This document shows positions 8,103-15,902 of a stretch of DNA of 29,276 nt, piece by piece. Both the position numbers and the translations under genes were made by a program. Position 1 is the stretch's first letter. Each line of letters starts with the position of its first letter. A model generated the notes under the pieces. The model saw only the letters and a program-made list of their open reading frames with translations. It searched no databases and was not told the DNA's origin. The stretch covers positions 1-29,276 of the forward strand of contig FR883362.1 in assembly GCA_000435835.1 (NCBI GenBank), read 5' to 3'. The DNA is from Clostridium sp. CAG:221. GTDB lineage: Bacteria; Bacillota; Clostridia; Clostridiales; Clostridiaceae.

Positions 8103-8281
8103 AGTGCATATCGTTTCACTAATGCACTTAATTAAGTCGCCATAAATGACCGTAATTCAATTAACCAGTTCATGTTGCTTCGCTTATGAACTTAATTAAG
8201 TCGTCACAAGTGACTAGTTAAACGCTTATATTTCTACGCTCATAAGCTAGTTAATTTTAACTAGCGAAGCGACTTAATTAA
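8103..8281. repeat. Cluster of three covarying hairpin repeats upstream of ddl
   Basis: Three stem-loops lie in one stretch, each with a 12-base loop: AGTGCAT/ATGCACT (8103-8128), AGTTCAT/ATGAACT (8167-8192) and GCTTAT/ATAAGC (8224-8247). The stem sequences differ, yet each pairs perfectly. The first two are followed directly by TTAATTAAGTCG (8128-8139, 8192-8203) and then a YCAYAARTGAC motif. The inverse, CGACTTAATTAA, closes the cluster at 8270-8281. An extra palindrome, CTAGTTAATTTTAACTAG, is at 8247-8264. No coding sequence is seen. It resembles a dispersed, structured intergenic repeat. It may lie in the ddl leader or beyond the nth terminator; function unknown. Confidence 0.75.
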
Positions 8282-8323
8282 TTATATCACTATCTATATC
8301 TAATTAGAAGTTTACATAAATAT

Positions 8324-8356
8324 AAAACTCTATTATACAAAGATATAGAGTTTTTT
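8324..8356 (-). terminator. Terminator after nth
   Basis: AAAACTCTAT and ATAGAGTTTT form a 10-bp stem on the minus strand with an 11-base loop, starting four bases past the nth stop. It closes the cysK-cysE-queG-plsC-nth operon. Confidence 0.8.
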
Positions 8357-8359
8357 AAT

Positions 8360-9001
8360 TTACTTTAATTTCTTTTTATTTTCTTTATAATATCTACATC
8401 TAGATGTAAATGGACATTCATCACATTTAGGATTTCTAGCCGTGCAGCATCTTCTACCGTGGAAGATAAGTAAATGATGTGTAAGGCTCCACTCCTTTTT
8501 AGGAAGCTCTTTTTGCAATTGTTTTTCAACTTCCAAAACATCATCTGAATCTGCTAAAGCAAGCCTATTTGCCACTCTAAAAACATGTGTATCTACTGCA
8601 ATTGATGGCACATTAAAAGCATTTGATAAAACCACATTAGCTGTCTTTCTTCCTGCACCAGCCAGTGTCACAAGCTCTTCCATGGTATCAGGCACTTCTC
8701 CATTGTATTTATCTTTAAGCTGATTACACATAATCATTAAGTTTTTTGCCTTATTTCTATATAAACCAATTTGTTTTATATGCTCCTCTAATTCATTAAT
8801 AGACATAGTAAGAAACGCATCTACATCTGGATATCTCTTAAACAACTTCTCAGTAACTTCATTTACTTTTTTATCAGTAGTCTGTGCTGATAATATTGTT
8901 GCCACTAATAATTGAAATGGCGTTTCATAATTCAATTCACATTTTGCATCTGGATACATTTCCTTAAGCTTTTCTAAAATAAATTTTGTCCTTTGTTTCA
9001 T
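8360..9001 (-). CDS. nth: Endonuclease III, 213 aa
   Basis: This is a base-excision repair DNA glycosylase and AP lyase that removes oxidised pyrimidines. The helix-hairpin-helix is LAGAGRKTANVVL, with catalytic Lys119 at the expected place, and the catalytic Asp is in VDTHVFRV (Asp137). The C-terminal [4Fe-4S] loop has Cys186, 193, 196 and 202 in the family spacing C-x6-C-x2-C-x5-C. The length is normal for the family. GGAGG sits eight bases before the ATG. It is the last gene of the operon, 12 bases after plsC. Confidence 0.97.
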   Translation of the reverse strand: MKQRTKFILEKLKEMYPDAKCELNYETPFQLLVATILSAQTTDKKVNEVTEKLFKRYPDVDAFLTMSINELEEHIKQIGLYRNKAKNLMIMCNQLKDKYNGEVPDTMEELVTLAGAGRKTANVVLSNAFNVPSIAVDTHVFRVANRLALADSDDVLEVEKQLQKELPKKEWSLTHHLLIFHGRRCCTARNPKCDECPFTSRCRYYKENKKKLK

Positions 9002-9013
9002 TTTAAAACCCTC

Positions 9014-9715
9014 CTATTCATATACTCCTCTATATTTATTTGGAAGACTATTTGCTATTGATTTCATAATTATATTCATACATCTATCATCATAATCGTG
9101 CTTTAATTCATTTTTCTCTTTTTTCGGAATTTCAACTGCTTTATTGATAACTACATTAACATCAGAAAAATTCCACTCTTCTGTTGCCATATTATCATCT
9201 TTATTTACAGGAAGCATTTTCTCTGTTCCCCACATTGAAATTGGTATTATGGTAGCTTTACTCATCTTTGCTACCAACAGTACACCTTTTTTTCCTTCCA
9301 ACATTTTTCCCTGTCTACTTCTTGTTCCTTCTGGAAAAATCATTAAATTATTACCACTCTTCAGTATATCCACCATTTTAATAATAGCATCCTTATCTAC
9401 AGTATTTGGATTTATGGATATCTTCTTTACTACCATTGAACCAATACTTGTAATTGGATTATTGCTAAGTTTTACCCCCGCCACAAAAGTTGGATCATAC
9501 CTTTTTAAAACCTCATTTAAAACTAATCCATCTGAGTTACTCAAATGATTACATACAAATATCTTTGGCCCTGATATCTTATCTATATTTTCTAATCCTT
9601 TAACATTTATTTTTGCATACTTCCTCATATAACCATTAACTTTCATTTTAGCTAACTTCATCACTAGTGGTTTAGGTAATACTTCCATTAATTTTATAAA
9701 ACTACTAGATAACAA
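9014..9715 (-). CDS. plsC: 1-acyl-sn-glycerol-3-phosphate acyltransferase (PlsC family), 233 aa
   Basis: PlsC acylates lysophosphatidic acid to phosphatidic acid at the membrane. The catalytic HX4D motif is NHLSNSDG (His57, Asp62). Motif III is FPEGTRSRQGKM (about 127-138), and TIIPISMWG is the fourth block. The N-terminus (SSSFIKLMEVLPKPLVMKLA) may lie on the membrane. The frame opens with a GTG at 9724 that overlaps the GGGAGG ribosome binding site. The TTG at 9713-9715, eight bases beyond, is the better start. It lies 15 bases after queG and 12 before nth in one operon. Acyl donor preference (acyl-ACP or acyl-CoA) cannot be told. Confidence 0.9.
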   Translation of the reverse strand: MLSSSFIKLMEVLPKPLVMKLAKMKVNGYMRKYAKINVKGLENIDKISGPKIFVCNHLSNSDGLVLNEVLKRYDPTFVAGVKLSNNPITSIGSMVVKKISINPNTVDKDAIIKMVDILKSGNNLMIFPEGTRSRQGKMLEGKKGVLLVAKMSKATIIPISMWGTEKMLPVNKDDNMATEEWNFSDVNVVINKAVEIPKKEKNELKHDYDDRCMNIIMKSIANSLPNKYRGVYE

Positions 9716-9730
9716 AAAAGCCACCTCCCA

Positions 9731-10717
9731 TTATTTTTTCTTCTCTTTTAACATCTCAATATAATTATTTATATATGGAGATTCACCCTTAAACTCTTCA
9801 ATATCATAATTTTCATTATGCATCTTAATTATTGCATTCCTTCTTATGACGTTCTTCCCACGCCACCCACAAGAAGTTTTAGCAATCTTTTCTTTAAACA
9901 CTTTATTATCCATATTGGCATATATATATGTTTCATCATTCATATATTCTAACGTCTTAAATTCTTCTAAGACATTAATCCTTACAGATTGGTTGTATGG
10001 ACATTTAAGCTGACAAAAATCACAGCCAAATACATTACCTTTTAAAAGTTTAATTTCTTTATCATTTATATCTTTTTTTTGAGTAATGTATGAAAGACAT
10101 ATATTAGGATTAACCCTACTCTTATTTATAGACTTTGTAGGGCATTCTTTTATGCATATATCACACTGATTACATTCATCAAATTTCAATATATCTTGAA
10201 TGCTTCTAACTTCATTGCATTCTATTGGGGCATTAGTTATTATTTCCCCTAAAAACACATATGAACCATATTTCTCAGTGATTATCATATTATTTCTACC
10301 AATAAATCCTATACCTGCTAAGTATGCTATATATCTTTCTGGCAAATAATTACTATCCACAAAAGATGCTGCTTCCCATCCTAAAGAGTTTAAGTAATTA
10401 CATATTTTATCTAAATATCCTTTCACTACTCTATGATAGTCTCCTCTTTTAGTGTAGATAGAAAAACCATTATGCTTTTCACAGCTATCTTCATGATAAT
10501 AAGGGAAAGCTATAGATATTATAGTTTTCCCATCTTTCATATAAATTCTAGGATTTATCCTCTTTTCAATTTCCTTTTCTTCAAATTCATTTTCTAAATT
10601 ATTTTCTTTCCTATATTTATAAAATTCTACCAATTCTTCAAATTTCCTGCATGGTATAAAGCCAATTGTATCTAATCCTAAAGAATTGCAGTATTCTATA
10701 ATTTTATCCTTTATCAT
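9731..10717 (-). CDS. queG: tRNA epoxyqueuosine(34) reductase QueG, 328 aa
   Basis: QueG is a cobalamin- and iron-sulfur-dependent enzyme that reduces epoxyqueuosine to queuosine at tRNA wobble position 34, the last step of that pathway. The central region has VDSNYLPERYIAYLAGIGFIGRN, matching the family's catalytic Asp and GxGxxGKN motif. The first cluster site is CNQCDICIKECPTKSI, followed by CLSYITQ. The second site is GCDFCQLKCPYN. The C-terminal SCGWRGKNVIRRNAIIKM fits the HEAT-like tail. The length is within the family range. The ATG is one base after the cysE stop, so translation is likely coupled. No other queuosine gene is in the window. Confidence 0.93.
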   Translation of the reverse strand: MIKDKIIEYCNSLGLDTIGFIPCRKFEELVEFYKYRKENNLENEFEEKEIEKRINPRIYMKDGKTIISIAFPYYHEDSCEKHNGFSIYTKRGDYHRVVKGYLDKICNYLNSLGWEAASFVDSNYLPERYIAYLAGIGFIGRNNMIITEKYGSYVFLGEIITNAPIECNEVRSIQDILKFDECNQCDICIKECPTKSINKSRVNPNICLSYITQKKDINDKEIKLLKGNVFGCDFCQLKCPYNQSVRINVLEEFKTLEYMNDETYIYANMDNKVFKEKIAKTSCGWRGKNVIRRNAIIKMHNENYDIEEFKGESPYINNYIEMLKEKKK

Positions 10718-10718
10718 G

Positions 10719-11309
10719 TCAAATCACCATATCATTGTATATTTTTCTTTTTATTCCCTGCCCTTGGCATATATCTATAATTGCATGATTTTCACTAACT
10801 CTTACAATATTTCTAGCTGGAATACCTACCGCAGTAGCGCCTGATGGAACATCTTTTAAAACCACCGAGTTAGAGCCTATCTTACTATTATCTCCTATAT
10901 TGATAGGCCCTAGTACCTTCGCTCCTGCACCTATTACAACTTTATTTCCTACAGTTGGATGTCTTTTACCTTTATCTTTACCAGTACCACCTAAGGTAAC
11001 TCCATGATATAAAGTTACATCATCACCAATTTCTGTAGTTTCTCCAATAACAACACCCATTCCATGATCTATAAAAAGACCTTTTCCAATAGTTGCTCCA
11101 GGATGTATTTCAATTCCTGTAAAGAATCTTGCTAGCTGAGATATTATTCTAGCCAGTAAAAATATTTTTTTATTATATAAAAAATGTGCAATTCTATAAG
11201 CAATTAATGCATGAACTGAAGGATATACTAAAAAAACTTCTATCTTACTTCTGGCAGCAGGATCATTTTCCATAATCCTGCTTAAATCATACTTTAAATT
11301 ATCAAACAT
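10719..11309 (-). CDS. cysE: Serine O-acetyltransferase, 196 aa
   Basis: CysE acetylates L-serine with acetyl-CoA to O-acetylserine, the substrate of CysK. The N-terminal helices (1-60) include ENDPAARSKIEVFLVYPSVHAL. A left-handed beta helix of hexapeptide repeats then runs from IHPGATIGKGLFIDHGMGVVIGE (catalytic Asp81-His82 region) through GVTLGGTG and GAGAKVLGPINIGDNSKIGSNSVV. It is the short form found in Gram-positives. AAGGAG is eight bases before the ATG. It lies about 30 bases after cysK and one base before queG. Expression should follow the upstream cysteine T-box. Confidence 0.96.
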   Translation of the reverse strand: MFDNLKYDLSRIMENDPAARSKIEVFLVYPSVHALIAYRIAHFLYNKKIFLLARIISQLARFFTGIEIHPGATIGKGLFIDHGMGVVIGETTEIGDDVTLYHGVTLGGTGKDKGKRHPTVGNKVVIGAGAKVLGPINIGDNSKIGSNSVVLKDVPSGATAVGIPARNIVRVSENHAIIDICQGQGIKRKIYNDMVI

Positions 11310-11341
11310 TTCTTCTTCTCCTTTTTAGAAGTTTATGCTGC

Positions 11342-12262
11342 TTATTTTATCATTTCCCCGTATATTCCCATTGATATATATTTTTCTCCTCCATCTGGTG
11401 CAATAGCTAGTACCTTTTTACCTGCACCTATTGTTTTAGCTATTTCAATAGCTGCATATACTGCAGCTCCAGATGATATACCAATTAATACACTTTCTTT
11501 TTCTGCAAATTCTACAGCAGTCCTTATGGCATCATTATCATCCACAGTCATTACTTCATCAACATATTTTCCTTCATAAATCCCTGGTATAAAGCCTGCT
11601 CCAATACCCTGTATTTTATGTGCTCCTGGATTCCCTCCTGATATAACCGGTGAACTTTTTGGTTCTACTGCCACTACTTTCACATTAGGATTTAATTCTT
11701 TTAATCTCTTTGCTATACCAGATACAGTTCCGCCTGTTCCTACACCTGCTACAAATACATCTAAATCCTTTATATCTTCATATATTTCATTTGCTGTTGT
11801 TTCATAATGCTTTAATGAATTAGCAAAATTCTCAAATTGCTGTGGCATAAAGTATCCGTGTTTTTCTACCATTTCTTCTGCTTTTTCAATGGCACCCTTC
11901 ATTCCCTTTATACCTTCAGTAAGCACTAATTCAGCACCATAAGCAGTTATTAAATCTCTTCTTTCCTTGCTCATTGTATCTGGCATAACGATTATTACCT
12001 TGTATCCCTTTAACTTACCAATCATAGCTAGTGCTATACCTGTATTACCACTTGTAGGCTCCACTATTACTGATCCTTCTTTTAATAACCCATCTCTCTC
12101 TGCTGCTTCAATCATTCCAAGTGCTGCTCTATCTTTAACACTTCCACCTGGATTATACTTTTCTAATTTCACAAATACTTCCGCTGCATTTTCTAAATTG
12201 AAATTATTTAATTTTAGCACTGGTGTCTTTCCTATTAGTTCCAAAACATTGTTATAAATCAT
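11342..12262 (-). CDS. cysK: Cysteine synthase A (O-acetylserine sulfhydrylase), 306 aa
   Basis: CysK is a PLP enzyme making L-cysteine from O-acetylserine and sulfide. The N-terminus reads NNVLELIGKTPVLKLN. PLP binds Lys43 in KYNPGGSVKDRAA. The substrate loop is PTSGNTGIALAM (69-80) and the phosphate loop is GVGTGGTVSG. The C-terminus has SGAAVYAAIE. The length is typical. GGAGG lies seven bases before the ATG. It is the first gene of the operon, directly behind a cysteine T-box, so it should be transcribed when charged tRNA-Cys is low. Confidence 0.97.
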   Translation of the reverse strand: MIYNNVLELIGKTPVLKLNNFNLENAAEVFVKLEKYNPGGSVKDRAALGMIEAAERDGLLKEGSVIVEPTSGNTGIALAMIGKLKGYKVIIVMPDTMSKERRDLITAYGAELVLTEGIKGMKGAIEKAEEMVEKHGYFMPQQFENFANSLKHYETTANEIYEDIKDLDVFVAGVGTGGTVSGIAKRLKELNPNVKVVAVEPKSSPVISGGNPGAHKIQGIGAGFIPGIYEGKYVDEVMTVDDNDAIRTAVEFAEKESVLIGISSGAAVYAAIEIAKTIGAGKKVLAIAPDGGEKYISMGIYGEMIK

Positions 12263-12284
12263 ACCATTTCCTCCTTTAATATAT

Positions 12285-12569
12285 AAAAAAATTCGTCTCT
12301 AAAATTTAGAGACGAATTAATACTCGCGGTTCCACTCTAATTGGATTTTAAATCAATAAATCCCAACTCAAATACAGGTACAGATAATACCCTTTCGCTA
12401 TAACGGGCGATTCCCGTAGAATCTTACTGTTATTTCAGATTTAAACTCCAAAGTGCACTTCATATAAAATATAGGTGAAGAGATTACACCATCCTCTTCT
12501 CTCTTAAACCATCATTTATATTACTTTCCTTCTTCATCGTTTTAATTCCGACTATTTAACTATCCTTTA
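12285..12569 (-). promoter_or_regulatory. Cysteine-specific T-box riboswitch leader
   Basis: The conserved T-box AGAGTGGAACCGCG is at about 12325-12338 on the minus strand. A strong terminator hairpin (12290-12318, TTCGTCTCTAAA arm) with seven T follows, just before cysK. Upstream, Stem I shows the AGAGAG bulge, the distal GGATGGTGTAAT loop, and the 3' side GAAGTGCACTTTGGAG (about 12446-12461). The specifier reads TGC (12455-12457), a cysteine codon, which agrees with the genes it controls. Uncharged tRNA-Cys should stabilise the antiterminator and allow cysK-cysE-queG-plsC-nth transcription. Confidence 0.95.
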
Positions 12570-12575
12570 TATATT

Positions 12576-12603
12576 ATTATATGATTTTACTTTTAAATGT
12601 CAA
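12576..12603 (-). promoter_or_regulatory. Sigma-A promoter of the T-box operon
   Basis: Perfect TTGACA (12598-12603) and perfect TATAAT (12576-12581) with a 16-base spacer. The start near 12569 gives a leader of about 300 bases, the normal T-box size. Confidence 0.8.
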
Positions 12604-12609
12604 TGAAAT

Positions 12610-13863
12610 CTATTTATTTTTTCTCTTCCAAATAGGGTATAATATCTCATCAATTAAATCATGAGTATTTACAACACCTATAAGCATTTCATTTTCATCT
12701 ACCACCGGTATGGACATTAAATCATATTTTGCACATTTTTCTATGGCTTCATCTATATCTAAGTCATATCTTAGCGAATTAGTCTTTTCATTCATAATTT
12801 CTTTAACCTTCACATCAGGCTTATTTAAAATTAAGTCCTTTAATGAGACAACTCCTATGACTTCTTCTTTTTCACCTTTGATGAATATGCTATTAAATTC
12901 ATCATCTTCATATTCTGTTTCTCTTAATATTTCTATTATTTCACCTATAGTTATATCTAAATTGAAAGATATAAAATCTTTACTCATAATACTTCCTACA
13001 GTTTCATCTTCATATTGTAAAAGTTCCTTAACTTCCTTAGCATCCTCGCTTTCCAGATTAACTAATATCTTTTCTCTTTCATCATCATTTAAATCATCTA
13101 AGATATCTGCTATTTCATCATTAGGCATATTTTCAAGAACTTCTGCCGCCTTTTCTTCACTAAGCTCTTTGATTATGCTCCCTTTATATTCTGGCTCGAT
13201 TTCCTCTAAGGTATCTGCTGCAAGATCTTCATCCAATGATTCAAATACAAGCTTTCTTGAACTATCATCAAGCTCTTCTAAAATATCTGCTAAATCTGCT
13301 GGATGTAGCGTTGATAACTTCTTGTAAGGAACTGATATCTTTAAATTATTATTTATCATTTCCAATGACTCAACATCATCCCACATAAGGACTCTATCTT
13401 CGTAATCTTTATTGATAACTTTATAAATAAATTTCCCTATACCTTGGCATCCCATTCTTCTAAATTTAGCTAATGGTCCTGTTTCAACAGCTATTACTCT
13501 ATATTCTCCTGCAATTTCAGCAAGTCTTAAATCATCAACTCTTACAACTTGCTTTCCATTTATATCTACTATTTTCTTATCTAATAAATTTTCAGATAAT
13601 AAATACGAATACGTTCTAGGTAGAATTTCTTTACTTCCTCTTGTAAGTATCTTCACCTTATTATCAGAAGAATAAAAATTAATGCTTCTAAATTCATAGT
13701 GAAAAGTAGATCCATCCTTCTTAACTTTATAGCCTATTACTCTTGGATATCCTTCATCTGTAGTTACGTAGATATCCTTTAACTCACCTAAAACATCATC
13801 AAATTCATCATATATTTTTTTACCTAAAATATTTGTAAATAAAAATACTGACAGTTTCTTCAT
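12610..13863 (-). CDS. PRC-barrel / MgtE-N / CBS protein without membrane domain, 417 aa
   Basis: The protein joins an N-terminal PRC-barrel region (about 1-165, with ILGKKIYDEFDDVLGELKDIY and a second copy KKIVDINGKQVVRVDDL) to an MgtE-type N domain. That domain (about 180-290) has repeated helices such as HPADLADILEELDD and NDEIADILDDLNDDEREK. A pair of CBS domains follows (about 285-410, VGSIMSKDFISF and VKEIMNEKTNSL). MgtE magnesium channels have the same N and CBS sensor parts but then five membrane helices, which are missing here. The sequence ends cleanly at WKRKNK, so this looks like a real architecture, also seen in other clostridia. A divalent-cation or nucleotide sensor role is inferred. 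GGAGG is seven bases before the ATG. A structured leader precedes it. Confidence 0.88.
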   Translation of the reverse strand: MKKLSVFLFTNILGKKIYDEFDDVLGELKDIYVTTDEGYPRVIGYKVKKDGSTFHYEFRSINFYSSDNKVKILTRGSKEILPRTYSYLLSENLLDKKIVDINGKQVVRVDDLRLAEIAGEYRVIAVETGPLAKFRRMGCQGIGKFIYKVINKDYEDRVLMWDDVESLEMINNNLKISVPYKKLSTLHPADLADILEELDDSSRKLVFESLDEDLAADTLEEIEPEYKGSIIKELSEEKAAEVLENMPNDEIADILDDLNDDEREKILVNLESEDAKEVKELLQYEDETVGSIMSKDFISFNLDITIGEIIEILRETEYEDDEFNSIFIKGEKEEVIGVVSLKDLILNKPDVKVKEIMNEKTNSLRYDLDIDEAIEKCAKYDLMSIPVVDENEMLIGVVNTHDLIDEILYPIWKRKNK

Positions 13864-13967
13864 AAAGCTTCCTCCTATATTATCAGAGGAGCTTATTTAA
13901 TAAATAGCATTCCCTCTAATAATCTATATTCAATTTTTTAAAATTATTCCTCTGAGGGACACCCTCC
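13864..13967 (-). promoter_or_regulatory. Candidate structured 5' leader of the MgtE-like gene
   Basis: In minus-strand RNA, TCCTCTGA (13883-13890 read in complement) pairs perfectly with TCAGAGGA (13948-13955). A separate tight hairpin GAGGG-TGT-CCCTC (13954-13966) shares two bases with that long stem. Another GAGGG at about 13912-13916 could compete for CCCTC. The region between holds a further AT-rich hairpin (about 13896-13913). Competing pairings close to the ribosome binding site suggest a switch, but it does not match the M-box, yybP-ykoY or other classes I know. Confidence 0.35.
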
Positions 13968-14013
13968 ATTTAAATTCACCACCATTATTTAAAAATTCAG
14001 TTTTATACACATC

Positions 14014-14036
14014 AAAAAAGCCCATAACAGGGCATT
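14014..14036 (-). terminator. Terminator between the 213-aa membrane protein and the MgtE-like gene
   Basis: AAAATGCCC-TGTTAT-GGGC followed by six T on the minus strand. It lies about 90 bases past the stop of the membrane-protein gene. Confidence 0.8.
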
Positions 14037-14049
14037 TTCTTATACTTAT

Positions 14050-14077
14050 ATTATATTACACTAGTTTTAAAAGGCAA
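14050..14077 (-). promoter_or_regulatory. Promoter-like sequence immediately before a terminator
   Basis: TTGCCT (14072-14077) and a perfect TATAAT (14050-14055) are separated by 16 bases. The predicted start (about 14043) is only some 10 bases before the terminator hairpin. It could therefore be spurious or make a very short RNA. Confidence 0.35.
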
Positions 14078-14123
14078 CTATTTTTTCCTCTTTACTTATG
14101 AAAAATTATTCATGATAGCTTAA

Positions 14124-14765
14124 CTATTTAAAGGTGTCTATAGATTGCAGCACCACTATCAATACGCTAATTTCACCAATAAAAGGATACGGAAATATTT
14201 TTATTCCCCCTAAAAATAATATATATTCTATAACAAACACTACCGTTGAAAAAGTCAAAAGTTTCATACCTAAAGTATTACTGTATGGCTTATCTATATT
14301 TATTAAAGATATCACTGTAACCATAGCCATAACAATCAAATATATAAGGCTTGGAATTATTGTATCTTTAAAAATCACTACATAGCCAAATTCAGTATCT
14401 ATATGGCTCTTCAATCTATAAAAAGAAATTAACAAGCAATATACCCCTATCATTGATATCATAAAAATAAAATGATAATCAAACCTTATACTTTCATTTC
14501 TTAAAAAAATATACAATGCTCCCATAGCCAATAATGGAATTGCTATAATATCCATCATTGACATTGGCTTTAAAAAATACATTATCTCCTGATTTTCAAT
14601 TAAAGATAACAATAGTAACGTAACGTTTCTCACTAATAAAATTATTAAGGTAATAATATAGTATTTCCTAATCTTAACTGGACATCTTTTTCTTGCTTTC
14701 ATAATTAAATAAAATATTATAGTAATTATAAATAACAAAAGACATAAATAATAAAAAACCTTCAC
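14124..14765 (-). CDS. Polytopic membrane protein of unknown function, 213 aa
   Basis: I do not recognise a family. The protein is strongly hydrophobic, with about six or seven membrane segments: residues 3-23, 36-56, 70-88, 97-117, 133-155, 165-186 and 192-210. A basic loop, KARKRCPVKIRKYY, follows the first helix. No catalytic motif is visible. AGGG lies seven bases before a GTG start (14763-14765). It lies 69 bases after the DagK-type kinase gene, with no clear terminator between them, so they may be cotranscribed. A strong terminator follows. Confidence 0.75.
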   Translation of the reverse strand: MKVFYYLCLLLFIITIIFYLIMKARKRCPVKIRKYYIITLIILLVRNVTLLLLSLIENQEIMYFLKPMSMMDIIAIPLLAMGALYIFLRNESIRFDYHFIFMISMIGVYCLLISFYRLKSHIDTEFGYVVIFKDTIIPSLIYLIVMAMVTVISLINIDKPYSNTLGMKLLTFSTVVFVIEYILFLGGIKIFPYPFIGEISVLIVVLQSIDTFK

Positions 14766-14834
14766 ATTTATTCCCTTCCATAATTACTGTTATTTATAAC
14801 TATTATTTTTTTTTATATTTTATTCTACATATAA

Positions 14835-15713
14835 TTACTTAGCACCTAAAATTTTCAATCCACCTTTTATACACTTAATTTCTAATGGGAAATCTGGTCC
14901 CTTTTCACCATCAATATCAGTAACTATATCTTCATGACATTCAACCTTTAAGTAATCTGTCTTGAAATATAAAACTTTATTTGAATCTAAATGTTCTCCT
15001 TTAAGAACTTTAATAAATAAAGGTAAAAGCTCGTATATCTGTACTGCCTTAAACATAATAATATCTAATAATCCATCACAAGCATCTGCTCTAGTAGCTA
15101 GGTTAAAGTTTCCAGCTGTAGCTCCATTGAAGACCAATAATAAATACATTTCTCCATCAAATTCCACTTCCTTTGATAGAATATTTACATGAAGCTTTCT
15201 AAAATTAGGCAATTCTTCTAATCCCTTTAAATAATATGCCAATTTACCTATAGTATTTTTTAAATTCACATCTGTTTTTTGAGAAACATCAGTAAATAGT
15301 CCTGTACTAGCAACATTTACAAAATACTTATCATTAATGCTCCCTAAATCTACTGATTTAACTTCTGAAGATAAAATCTGTTTGCAGGCTTCTTCTACAT
15401 CAGAAGGCATACCTAAAAACTTAGAAAAGTCATTAGCTGTTCCAACCGGTAATATACCTATGGGTAATGATATGCCACTTTTTGCCATAGCATTTACAAC
15501 TGAATCAACAGTACCATCTCCACCAGCTATTAATATGTATTTGTAATTTCCATCCTTTATATCATTTAAGGCCACACCTACATCTTCTCCAGCTGTAATT
15601 CTATATGGAACTATAGTATATCCAGCTTCTTGATGAAGACTTATAACCTTGTCTAATTTTGATAATATAAGATTTTCACCTGAATATGGATTATAAATAA
15701 ACTTTACTTTCAT
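14835..15713 (-). CDS. Diacylglycerol kinase-family lipid kinase (DagK/YegS type), 292 aa
   Basis: These soluble kinases phosphorylate diacylglycerol or related lipids at the inner face of the membrane, returning them to phosphatidic acid. The N-terminal nucleotide-binding part has NPYSGENLIL and the hallmark GGDGTVDSVVNAM (64-76), then PVGTANDFSKFLGMP. The beta-rich C-terminal domain contains NGATAGNFNLATRADACDGLLDI, which in DagK contributes to metal and lipid binding. AGGAG is about ten bases before the ATG. It is transcribed divergently from pssA, another phospholipid gene. DgkB and BmrU-type paralogues are possible, so I give no symbol. Confidence 0.9.
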   Translation of the reverse strand: MKVKFIYNPYSGENLILSKLDKVISLHQEAGYTIVPYRITAGEDVGVALNDIKDGNYKYILIAGGDGTVDSVVNAMAKSGISLPIGILPVGTANDFSKFLGMPSDVEEACKQILSSEVKSVDLGSINDKYFVNVASTGLFTDVSQKTDVNLKNTIGKLAYYLKGLEELPNFRKLHVNILSKEVEFDGEMYLLLVFNGATAGNFNLATRADACDGLLDIIMFKAVQIYELLPLFIKVLKGEHLDSNKVLYFKTDYLKVECHEDIVTDIDGEKGPDFPLEIKCIKGGLKILGAK

Positions 15714-15745
15714 AACACTATCTCTCCTACTACCATTATTTTTAA

Positions 15746-15773
15746 ATTATATCATGATTTCTATACTTGTAAA
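15746..15773 (-). promoter_or_regulatory. Sigma-A promoter of the DagK-family gene
   Basis: TTTACA (15768-15773), a 16-base spacer and perfect TATAAT (15746-15751) with an upstream TG, an extended -10. It lies about 30 bases before the start codon. Confidence 0.7.
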
Positions 15774-15856
15774 ATAAACAACCTGTAAACATATTTTTTT
15801 CACAAATGATATTTTATTATATATCTATATTGGGTATTAATTTGTTAATACTTTTA

Positions 15857-15865
15857 TGCTATAAT
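15857..15865 (+). promoter_or_regulatory. Extended -10 promoter of pssA
   Basis: TGCTATAAT at 15857-15865 is a perfect extended -10. No good -35 is seen at the right spacing. The start codon is about 37 bases downstream. Confidence 0.6.
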
Positions 15866-15902
15866 TATGTTTTAACATAGAAATTATTTAGGAGTGATTA
15901 AA

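Noticed and set aside
8103..8281. A CRISPR array upstream of ddl
   Set aside because: The repeat units are variable in sequence and spacing, the stems change between copies, and no cas genes are present.
12710..13327. Long plus-strand open frame (205 codons) opposite the MgtE-like gene
   Set aside because: It is rich in Ser, Leu and Ile, has no ribosome binding site, and is the antisense of a well-supported gene.
13864..13967. An M-box (ykoK) magnesium riboswitch upstream of the MgtE-like gene
   Set aside because: The conserved M-box core sequences are not present; the leader is too short and AT-rich to fit.
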